Below, piece by piece: positions 1 through 4,429 of a stretch of DNA of 6,554 nt. The position numbers and the translations under genes are program-made. Under the pieces are notes generated by a model. It saw nothing but the letters and a program-made list of their open reading frames with translations, made no database searches and was not told the origin of the DNA. The DNA is from an uncultured Neisseria sp. (GTDB lineage: Bacteria > Pseudomonadota > Gammaproteobacteria > Burkholderiales > Neisseriaceae). The stretch lies in the NCBI GenBank assembly GCA_947097615.1, contig CAMURX010000098.1, forward strand, positions 1 to 6,554, read 5' to 3'. Position 1 is the first letter of the stretch. Each line of letters opens with the position of its first letter.

Positions 1-44
1 TTAGGTTTCGGCTGTCGGGGAAAAAGGAATTTTGCAAAGGTCTC
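1..44. mobile_element. Terminus of an IS5-family (IS1106-like) insertion sequence, cut by the window edge
   Basis: Read on the minus strand from position 44, the sequence begins GAGACCTTTGCAAAATTCC (44 down to 26) and continues into a stretch ending CCGACAGCCGAAACC. I recognise this from memory as the end of the IS1106-like elements common in Neisseria genomes, with GAGACC as the outer tip of the terminal inverted repeat. The tip would lie at 44, and the rest of the element and its transposase would be outside the window to the left. From the remembered element layout, this would be the end downstream of the transposase gene. No transposase codons are visible here, and a target duplication cannot be tested without the other end. 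It could be a solo remnant and not a complete element. Confidence 0.6.
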
Positions 45-69
45 GGCCTTTTTGTATCCGCCATTGCGG

Positions 70-1140
70 TTAGGGCAAGGGTTCGGCAAACCAGTCGCGC
101 GTTGCCGTATCGGCATCGAACACCTGTCCCATCAGCGGCGTGAGCGTGTTGACGCCGAGTTGGCGGGCGGCAGGGATGCTTTGCAACACGGGTTCGTTCC
201 AGGTGTGCAAAGCCATGGCGTATGCGCCCCAGTGGATGGGCATGAAGCGCTTGGGCGCGAGTTGGGCGGCGAGGGCGGCGGTTTGCTCGGGGAAAAGGTG
301 GTTGTTCGGCCAGCGTTCGTTGTATTGGCCGTTTTCGATAAAGGCGATGTCAAAGCCCTTGAAGCGTTTGGCGATTTCGTCAAAATGCCTGCCCTGTGCG
401 GAATCGCCGTGGTAGTAGAATTTTTCGCTGCCATGTTCGATGGCAAAGCCTACCCAAAGGGATTTGTTGCGGTCGGTGAGGGTGCGCGAGGAGTCGTGGC
501 GGGCGGGCAGCGCGGTGTAGCGGATGCCGTTGATTTCGGCACTCTGCCACCAGTCCAACTCGGTGATGCGCTCGGGCGGCACGCCCCATTTGCGCAGCAA
601 AACGCCCAAGCCGAGTGAAACGACAAAGCGGCTGCCGCGCGCGGACAATGCTTTGACGCTGTCTTTTTCGAGATGGTCGTAATGGCTGTGCGAAATCAAA
701 ACCACGTCGGGCGTCGGCACTTCGGACAAGGGCGCGGGTGGCGGCTGGAAGCGGTGCATCATCACGGGCACGGGCGAAACGCTGTTGCCGAACACGGGGT
801 CGGTAATCACGGTTTGGCCGCCGATACGCATTAGAATGGTTGAGTGGCCGAACCAGACAAAGCGGCTTTTGTCGGCGGGCGCGGCGAGAAAGGCGTTCCA
901 GTCGGGTTTGACGACGGGCAGCGGCTTGGGCGGGCGCGCGGATTTTTGGTCGACCAGCATTTTCCACATGGCGCGGACAAGGTCGGTGGGCGCGGCCTGC
1001 GGCTCGGGGTTGAAGAAGGTGCGGCTTTCGGGGTCGTAGTGGTCGCTCTTGGGGTAAACGGGATAGGCGTCAGGATAGAGCCAGATGGCGAGCGCGGCGG
1101 CTGAGGCGGCGAGGGCGAAGAGTTTTTTCTTGTGTTTCAT
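70..1140 (-). CDS. Metallo-beta-lactamase-fold hydrolase, NAPE-PLD-like, exported or membrane-anchored
   Basis: The product is 356 residues. Residues 1-22 are a basic start (MKHKKK) followed by an Ala/Leu-rich hydrophobic stretch. This suggests a signal peptide or inner-membrane anchor; no lipobox cysteine and no clear cleavage site are seen. The catalytic domain spans about 93-340. Its metal ligands are visible: H151, H153, D155 and H156 in HSHYDHL, H215 in LPARHDSSR, D246 in HGDSAQG and H303 in IHWGAY. This spacing and the IHWG motif are typical of the COG2220 / NAPE-PLD-like branch (Lactamase_B_2), not of true beta-lactamases. Human NAPE-PLD hydrolyses N-acyl phosphatidylethanolamine; the substrate of this bacterial homologue is unknown, although an envelope phospholipid-like substrate is plausible given the export signal. 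The start is chosen because the signal begins there; no strong Shine-Dalgarno is seen. The stop lies 25 bases from the putative IS end, so the native downstream region may have been altered. The gene is divergent from brnQ. Confidence 0.9.
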   Translation of the reverse strand: MKHKKKLFALAASAAALAIWLYPDAYPVYPKSDHYDPESRTFFNPEPQAAPTDLVRAMWKMLVDQKSARPPKPLPVVKPDWNAFLAAPADKSRFVWFGHSTILMRIGGQTVITDPVFGNSVSPVPVMMHRFQPPPAPLSEVPTPDVVLISHSHYDHLEKDSVKALSARGSRFVVSLGLGVLLRKWGVPPERITELDWWQSAEINGIRYTALPARHDSSRTLTDRNKSLWVGFAIEHGSEKFYYHGDSAQGRHFDEIAKRFKGFDIAFIENGQYNERWPNNHLFPEQTAALAAQLAPKRFMPIHWGAYAMALHTWNEPVLQSIPAARQLGVNTLTPLMGQVFDADTATRDWFAEPLP

Positions 1141-1157
1141 CGCTGTGTTTTATCGTG

Positions 1158-1195
1158 AGGCCGTCTGAAAAACGAAACGGGGTTTCAGACGGCCT
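1158..1195. repeat. Inverted pair of DNA uptake sequences (13-bp stem, 12-base loop)
   Basis: AGGCCGTCTGAA lies at 1158-1169 and its reverse complement at 1184-1195. With one extra A/T pair the arms 1158-1170 and 1183-1195 form a perfect 13-bp stem. In Neisseria such pairs usually follow genes and act as terminators. This one lies between two divergent genes, 18 bases upstream of the hydrolase start, so it cannot be an ordinary downstream terminator for either neighbour. It would lie in the hydrolase 5' leader if the -10 box at 1213-1218 is used. Confidence 0.95.
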
Positions 1196-1212
1196 GTTGT
1201 CTGCGGGCGGGC

Positions 1213-1218
1213 ATTATA
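1213..1218 (-). promoter_or_regulatory. Candidate -10 box for the minus-strand hydrolase gene
   Basis: The minus strand reads CGCTATAATGC, a perfect TATAAT. No convincing -35 hexamer is found 16-18 bases upstream. Transcription would begin near 1206 and give a leader of about 65 bases containing the DUS hairpin. The space between hairpin and start codon is too short for another promoter, so this is the best candidate. Confidence 0.4.
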
Positions 1219-1246
1219 GCGGCAGCCGACGCGCGCCCGCATAAAT

Positions 1247-1255
1247 TGATAGAAT
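1247..1255 (+). promoter_or_regulatory. Candidate extended -10 promoter of brnQ
   Basis: TGATAGAAT is an extended -10 element (TGN followed by TAGAAT, five of six matches to TATAAT). No good -35 box is present, as often seen with extended -10 promoters. Transcription would begin near 1262 and leave a leader of about 25 bases before the brnQ ATG at 1287. This also argues against the in-frame ATG at 1254, which overlaps the -10. Confidence 0.4.
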
Positions 1256-1286
1256 GCGCGGCTTTGTTTTCCACGCAGGTATTTCC

Positions 1287-2645
1287 ATGACGCAGACCAG
1301 TAAAAAATCGGCCTTTATTGCCACCGGCCTGATGCTGTTCGCCCTGTTTTTCGGTGCGGGCAATCTGATTTATCCGCCCGTGCTGGGGCAGCAGGCGGGG
1401 CAGGCGGTGGGTGCCGCGCTGGCCGGTTTCCTGCTCACGGGCGTCGGCCTGCCGCTGGCGGGGGTGCTGGCGGTGGCCTATACGGGTTCGCGCGATTTGC
1501 AGGAGTTGGCCGGACGGGCGGGCAGGGCCTACGGTGTGTTTTTTGCCGTCGCCCTTTATCTGGCCATCGGCCCTCTGTTTGCCGCGCCGCGCACGGCGAC
1601 GGTGTCGTTCGACATCGGCATCAGGCCGTTTTTGGGCGGGGGGGAGCACAAAGGACTGCTGGCCGCGTTTGCCGCCGCCTTTTTCGCGCTGACCTACTGG
1701 CTGTCGATTTCGCCCGGCAAACTGGTCGACCGCGTCGGCAAGGTGCTGACGCCCGCGCTGCTGGTGTCGATTGCCGTGCTGGTGGGCTATGCGGCGGCCA
1801 AACCGATGGCCGCTCTGCAGATGCCCGCTGCGGATTATGCGGCCAATCCCGTTGTCAAAGGTTTGATTGAGGGCTACGGCACGATGGACGCGCTCGCTTC
1901 GCTGGTGTTCGCCATCATCGTGATTGACGCGGTGCGCGGCATGGGTTTTGCGAAAAAGGAAGAAGTGCTGTACCTCACTTCGCGCGCGGGCTTTGTCGCC
2001 GCCGCCTTTCTCGCGCTGGTGTACGCCTTCGTCGCCTATATGGGCGCGGCCAGCGTCGGCGCAATCGGCATACAGGAAAACGGCGCGGTGGTGCTGGCCA
2101 AAAGCGCGCAGTATTATTTCGGCACGGCGGGCAACGTGCTTTTGGCCGTGATTGTGATACTGGCCTGCCTGTCGACTTCGGTCGGCCTGATTACCGCCTG
2201 CGGCGAATATTTCCACCGCCTCGCCCCGCGCGTCAGCTATCGCGCCTGGGTCACCGTGTTCACGCTGGTGTCGCTCGAGCTGGCCAACGTCGGCCTGTCA
2301 GGCATCATCAAGCTTTCCGTGCCCGCGCTGATGCTGCTCTACCCGCTGACCGTGGTGCTGATCGCGCTGGCCTTTCTCGACAGGTTTTTCGGTGGCCGCC
2401 GCATCGTGTACGCCTGCACGGTGGCCGCCACGCTACCCGTCGCCCTTATCGACGGCTGGCGCACCGCGCACGGTATGTTTGACGGCGCTTCAGACGGCCT
2501 GATTATGCAGATCGACGCGGCGCTGAAAAACATTCTGCCGCTCTACGCCGACGGCTTGGGCTGGGTCGCGCCTGCGGCTGTGGGATTGGCCGTCGGGCTG
2601 GTGCTGGCGGCGGCGCGGCGGACCGGTGCTGTCAACAGACTTTAA
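1287..2645 (+). CDS. brnQ: Branched-chain amino acid transport system II carrier protein BrnQ
   Basis: The product is a 452-residue integral inner-membrane protein of the LIVCS family, which takes up leucine, isoleucine and valine with sodium or protons. About twelve hydrophobic segments run along its length. Family hallmarks are ALFFGAGNLIYPPVLG (19-34), GPLFAAPRTATVSFDIG (95-111), EGYGTMDALASLVFA (195-209) and CLSTSVGLITACGEYF (294-309). The ATG at 1287 is preferred over the in-frame ATG at 1254: AGG at 1277-1279 sits 7 bases before it, homologues begin close to KKSAFIATGL, and 1254 overlaps the likely -10 box. One perfect DUS is embedded in the coding sequence (2489-2500). The gene appears monocistronic and ends at a DUS hairpin. 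Length and motifs look intact. Confidence 0.95.
   Translation: MTQTSKKSAFIATGLMLFALFFGAGNLIYPPVLGQQAGQAVGAALAGFLLTGVGLPLAGVLAVAYTGSRDLQELAGRAGRAYGVFFAVALYLAIGPLFAAPRTATVSFDIGIRPFLGGGEHKGLLAAFAAAFFALTYWLSISPGKLVDRVGKVLTPALLVSIAVLVGYAAAKPMAALQMPAADYAANPVVKGLIEGYGTMDALASLVFAIIVIDAVRGMGFAKKEEVLYLTSRAGFVAAAFLALVYAFVAYMGAASVGAIGIQENGAVVLAKSAQYYFGTAGNVLLAVIVILACLSTSVGLITACGEYFHRLAPRVSYRAWVTVFTLVSLELANVGLSGIIKLSVPALMLLYPLTVVLIALAFLDRFFGGRRIVYACTVAATLPVALIDGWRTAHGMFDGASDGLIMQIDAALKNILPLYADGLGWVAPAAVGLAVGLVLAAARRTGAVNRL
2489..2500 (-). repeat. DNA uptake sequence inside brnQ
   Basis: A perfect TTCAGACGGCCT lies within the brnQ reading frame and contributes Ser402-Asp403-Gly404-Leu405, in a segment between predicted membrane helices near the C-terminus. 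It is unpaired, so a terminator role is unlikely; it probably serves only as an uptake tag. Confidence 0.95.
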
Positions 2646-2668
2646 TCCGCCGCTTGCTTGAAACGGAA

Positions 2669-2706
2669 AGGCCGTCTGAAAACCTTGCGGGGGTTTCAGA
2701 CGGCCT
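2669..2706. terminator. DUS inverted-repeat terminator shared by convergent brnQ and the cyclo-ligase gene
   Basis: AGGCCGTCTGAA at 2669-2680 pairs with its reverse complement at 2695-2706; the stem extends to 13 bp (2669-2681 with 2694-2706) around a 12-base loop. It begins 23 bases after the brnQ stop. On the plus strand it is followed within a few bases by TTTT; on the minus strand by TTT. The U-tracts are weak, but the placement between convergent genes fits a bidirectional terminator. Confidence 0.75.
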
Positions 2707-2738
2707 GATGTTTTGCCAAGCTGCCGTTTGACGGGATG

Positions 2739-2750
2739 AGGCCGTCTGAA
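2739..2750 (+). repeat. Single DNA uptake sequence downstream of the cyclo-ligase gene
   Basis: A perfect AGGCCGTCTGAA lies 15 bases past the cyclo-ligase stop on the minus strand. It could pair with the inverted copy at 2695-2706 across a 32-base loop, competing with the tighter 2669-2706 hairpin. Otherwise it is a lone uptake tag. Confidence 0.95.
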
Positions 2751-2765
2751 AGCGCGTTTTGTCTG

Positions 2766-3365
2766 TCAGCGGCGGGAAAAGCGCAGCTTGTGGCGCTCCG
2801 ATACGAAGCCGTCGAGCAGGATGTCGTGGGCTTCGCGCGGCAGGCGTTCGGCAAGCTGGCAGGCGAAACCGGCGGCAACGGCAAGAGGCCGTCTGAAACG
2901 GCATTCGGCCAGCGTGGCGTCGTAGTAGCCGCCCGCCTGGCCGAGGCGGCAGCCCGTGCGGTCGGCGGCAACAACGGGGACAACTATGACATCGAGGCGG
3001 TCGGCGCGGATTTTCCGTCCGGAAAACTGGGGCACGTGCAGCCTGGCGCGGCCGCGTTTGCGTTCGGCCGCCGCGCCTTCGCGGTAGGGCGTGAACCACA
3101 TGCGTTTTTTGCGCGGTTCGATGTAGGGCAGGTAGACGGCCGCGCCGCGCTGCGCGGCGGTGTGCAGCAGGGGGCGCAGGTTCAGTTCGCTGCCCATCGC
3201 CCAATAAAGGGCGGTTTTTTTGCCGCGCCGTATCAGGGGTTTGAGGCGGCGGACGATTTCCCGTTCGGCGCGCAGGCGCTCGGCGGCGGGCAGGGCGCTG
3301 CGTGCGGCACTGTATTGGCGGCGCAGGGCGCGTTTTTGCTGCTTGGCGGTGTCGGTGGCGGACAT
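2766..3365 (-). CDS. ygfA: 5-formyltetrahydrofolate cyclo-ligase (MTHFS)
   Basis: The product is 199 residues, usual for the family. The cytosolic enzyme uses ATP to convert 5-formyl-tetrahydrofolate to 5,10-methenyl-tetrahydrofolate, returning this folate to the one-carbon pool. Visible signatures are the basic N-terminal KRALRRQY (11-18), the conserved Glu60 in WAMGSELNLRPLL, the segment AVYLPYIEP (76-84), the nucleotide/substrate loop VVPVVAADRTG then CRLGQAGGYYD (129-149), and the C-terminal LPREAHDILLDGFVSE (175-190). The loop normally reads GGGYYD; here the first Gly is Ala144. The ATG at 3365 lies 3 bases after a DUS, and the nearest purine-rich AAAGG is 12 bases upstream, so initiation is probably weak. 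ppa lies upstream on the same strand, separated by a terminator, so the gene may depend on readthrough or a weak promoter at about 3381-3408. A DUS lies in frame at 2886-2897. In E. coli the gene is ygfA (fau). Confidence 0.9.
   Translation of the reverse strand: MSATDTAKQQKRALRRQYSAARSALPAAERLRAEREIVRRLKPLIRRGKKTALYWAMGSELNLRPLLHTAAQRGAAVYLPYIEPRKKRMWFTPYREGAAAERKRGRARLHVPQFSGRKIRADRLDVIVVPVVAADRTGCRLGQAGGYYDATLAECRFRRPLAVAAGFACQLAERLPREAHDILLDGFVSERHKLRFSRR
2886..2897 (+). repeat. DNA uptake sequence inside the cyclo-ligase gene
   Basis: A perfect 12-base DUS. On the coding (minus) strand it reads TTC AGA CGG CCT in frame, encoding Phe157-Arg158-Arg159-Pro160 in a variable stretch after the GGYYD loop. 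It is unpaired. Confidence 0.95.
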
Positions 3366-3368
3366 GGT

Positions 3369-3380
3369 TTCAGACGGCCT
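3369..3380 (-). repeat. DNA uptake sequence directly upstream of the cyclo-ligase start
   Basis: On the coding strand AGGCCGTCTGAA is followed by ACC and the start codon at 3365. The DUS therefore makes up the translation initiation region, and its AGG with preceding AAs is the only Shine-Dalgarno-like sequence nearby. It could also pair with the opposite copy at 3409-3420, competing with the ppa terminator. Confidence 0.95.
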
Positions 3381-3408
3381 TTCTGTAACAGGTTGCCCAA
3401 ACGGAAAA

Positions 3409-3439
3409 AGGCCGTCTGAAAAGGGTGTTCAGACGGCCT
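3409..3439 (-). terminator. DUS hairpin terminator of ppa
   Basis: AGGCCGTCTGAA (3409-3420) and its reverse complement (3428-3439) form a perfect 12-bp stem with a 7-base loop. On the minus strand the hairpin starts 8 bases after the ppa stop and is followed immediately by TTTTT, a standard intrinsic terminator layout. Confidence 0.85.
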
Positions 3440-3447
3440 GCCGTGCG

Positions 3448-3978
3448 TTAGCGCTTGTGCCAGCGCGCCTGCGATTCGCGGATAACGGCTTTGGCTTCGT
3501 CGATGCCGCCCCAGTGTTCCACTTTGGTGGTGCCCGGTTTTTTCAGGTCTTTGTAGTGGTTGAAGTGGAACTCGATTTGTTTGATGAGCTGCTTGGGCAA
3601 GTCTTCCAAAGTGTTGTAGGCGTTGCCGTTGTGGCGGTCGTCGGCAGGCACGACGACGATTTTGTCGTCCACTTCGCCGTCGTCGACGAATTTCATCACG
3701 CCGATGACTTTGGCTTCGAGAAAAATACCGGTGGGCAGCGGCGTGTCGGTGATAATCAGCGCGTCGAGTTCGTCGCCGTCTTCATCCAGCGTCTGCGGAA
3801 TGAAGCCGTAGTTGGTCGGCTTGGCAAAGGCCAGCGGCTCGACGCGGTCGAGCTGCATCACCGCCAGCTTGCGGTTCCATTCGATTTTGTGGTTCGAACC
3901 TGCGGGAATCTCGACGACGACATTGATAATGCCGCCGTCCACGTCGCCCGCGTCGAGGATTTGGTTGAAATCTGCCAT
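3448..3978 (-). CDS. ppa: Inorganic pyrophosphatase (family I)
   Basis: The product is a 176-residue soluble cytosolic enzyme that hydrolyses pyrophosphate to two phosphates and so pulls nucleic acid, protein and activation reactions forward. The family signature DGDELD (67-72) supplies metal-binding Asp67, Asp69 and Asp72. KFVDDGEVDDK (96-106) gives Asp99, Asp104 and Lys106; KIEWNRK (31-37), KPTNYGFIP (53-61) and FHFNHYKDLK near the C-terminus complete the active site. All are two residues offset from the E. coli numbering, so the site looks intact. The ATG at 3978 is chosen because MADFNQIL matches Neisseria homologues and GAAAGGA lies 8 bases upstream; the in-frame ATG at 4002 would absorb that ribosome-binding site. 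Transcription probably starts from the -10 at 4019-4024 and ends at the DUS hairpin next to the stop. Confidence 0.97.
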   Translation of the reverse strand: MADFNQILDAGDVDGGIINVVVEIPAGSNHKIEWNRKLAVMQLDRVEPLAFAKPTNYGFIPQTLDEDGDELDALIITDTPLPTGIFLEAKVIGVMKFVDDGEVDDKIVVVPADDRHNGNAYNTLEDLPKQLIKQIEFHFNHYKDLKKPGTTKVEHWGGIDEAKAVIRESQARWHKR

Positions 3979-4015
3979 TGGGTGCGTCCTTTCGCTGTGC
4001 AAAATGGGAAAGGGC

Positions 4016-4047
4016 GCGATTATAGCAGCATCAAGCCCTATAATAGA
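4016..4047. promoter_or_regulatory. Back-to-back promoters for ppa (minus) and the small membrane protein gene (plus)
   Basis: Two perfect TATAAT boxes face opposite ways: 4019-4024 on the minus strand and 4039-4044 on the plus strand. Together with flanking bases they form a 7-bp inverted repeat, ATTATAG (4019-4025) and CTATAAT (4038-4044). At 17-base spacing, the minus -35 position (4042-4047, TCTATT) overlaps the plus -10, and the plus -35 position (4016-4021) overlaps the minus -10. Both -35 hexamers are poor. Predicted starts are near 4012 (ppa) and 4051 (plus). Polymerase could probably occupy only one at a time. Confidence 0.5.
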
Positions 4048-4058
4048 GGCCGTCTGAA
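4047..4058 (+). repeat. DNA uptake sequence at the 5' end of the small-gene transcript
   Basis: A perfect AGGCCGTCTGAA that begins 3 bases after the plus-strand -10 box, so the predicted transcription start falls within it. It is unpaired and lies 18 bases before the ATG at 4077. Confidence 0.95.
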
Positions 4059-4076
4059 CCCCCGAAACGGCAAACC

Positions 4077-4277
4077 ATGTGGCACATCGTCTTTATTGGC
4101 TACGTTTTCACCACGCTGATGTTTTCCGTCGCCCAGCCCGGCCTGGCGCGCAAACTGATTTACTTCGTTTTCCTCACCGCCCTGCCCGCCGCCTTTATGC
4201 TCTGGTCGGCCTATATCCGCCTGCGCAACAGGCGCATGAAGCGCGAAGAGGAAAACGGCGGCGGCAACTTGCCCTGA
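4077..4277 (+). CDS. Small two-helix membrane protein of unknown function
   Basis: The product is 66 residues. Two hydrophobic segments are visible, about 3-19 and 27-47, separated by a short loop with Arg25 and Lys26. A strongly basic then acidic tail follows (RLRNRRMKREEENGG). The charged tail suggests both ends lie in the cytoplasm. Codons are strongly G/C at third positions, as in neighbouring real genes, which supports coding despite the small size. I recall similar uncharacterised small proteins in Neisseria but cannot assign a function. The ATG has its own candidate promoter upstream (-10 at 4039-4044) but no clear Shine-Dalgarno. The last two sense codons, TTG CCC, are also the -35 hexamer of the rpsB promoter, so the 3' end of this gene is tied to rpsB expression. 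Confidence 0.7.
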   Translation: MWHIVFIGYVFTTLMFSVAQPGLARKLIYFVFLTALPAAFMLWSAYIRLRNRRMKREEENGGGNLP

Positions 4278-4297
4278 AAAGCCGCAGCCCGTATAAT
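4269..4297 (+). promoter_or_regulatory. rpsB-tsf promoter
   Basis: A -35 box TTGCCC (4269-4274, four of six matches) and a perfect -10 TATAAT (4292-4297) are separated by exactly 17 bases. This is the best sigma-70-type promoter in the window, fitting a highly expressed ribosomal protein operon. The -35 lies within the final codons of the upstream small gene. Transcription would start near 4303-4305 and give a leader of about 125 bases. Confidence 0.75.
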
Positions 4298-4302
4298 GCC
4301 GC

Positions 4303-4330
4303 CGCTTTTTCCCGTAAAAAGCGCTTTTTT
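4303..4330 (+). terminator. Terminator-like hairpin with T6 tract at the predicted rpsB transcription start
   Basis: CGCTTTTT (4303-4310) pairs with AAAAAGCG (4316-4323) around the loop CCCGT, followed one base later by TTTTTT (4325-4330). It looks like an intrinsic terminator for the small gene ending at 4277. Only three pairs are G/C, so strength is modest. As it begins at about +1 of the rpsB transcript, it may also act as a 5'-terminal stem-loop protecting that mRNA. Confidence 0.5.
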
Positions 4331-4361
4331 ATTGTCATTGAAACGCTCGCACTCCGCGTCC

Positions 4362-4417
4362 GAAGGGTGTTTCCGCCGGTCGGAAATTCTGTGCGCGGGT
4401 GTCTGCACTAACCCTTT
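4362..4417 (+). promoter_or_regulatory. Structured rpsB 5' leader, candidate S2 autoregulatory element
   Basis: AAGGGT (4363-4368) is complementary to ACCCTT (4411-4416), with a further G-U pair outside. This closing stem encloses TTCCG/CGGAA (4371-4375 with 4381-4385, loop CCGGT) and GTGC/GCAC (4391-4394 with 4405-4408). The result is a small multibranch fold ending 3 bases before the Shine-Dalgarno AAGGA (4420-4424). In E. coli, S2 represses rpsB-tsf through the structured rpsB leader; whether this fold is equivalent is inference. It was folded by eye, with no energy or covariation support. Confidence 0.35.
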
Positions 4418-4429
4418 TGAAGGAAATCT

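Noticed and set aside
70..1140. True metallo-beta-lactamase (antibiotic resistance)
   Set aside because: The HSHYDHL, HGDS and IHWGAY motifs place it in the NAPE-PLD-like branch, which is not known for beta-lactam hydrolysis.
1254..1286. Upstream in-frame ATG for brnQ
   Set aside because: It overlaps the candidate -10 box and has no ribosome-binding site; the ATG at 1287 has AGG 7 bases upstream and gives the expected N-terminus.
1185..2216. A 343-residue minus-strand open frame opposite brnQ
   Set aside because: It is rich in Arg, His, Gln and Gly with no recognisable domain, and lies entirely antisense to the well-supported brnQ and its upstream region; long antisense frames are expected in GC-rich genes.
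2736..3419. A 227-residue plus-strand open frame opposite the cyclo-ligase gene
   Set aside because: It begins within a DUS region and reads antisense through clear cyclo-ligase motifs; there is no supporting domain.
3979..4002. Upstream in-frame ATG for ppa
   Set aside because: It would place the ribosome-binding GAAAGGA inside the coding region and adds eight residues absent from the MADFNQIL start of homologues.
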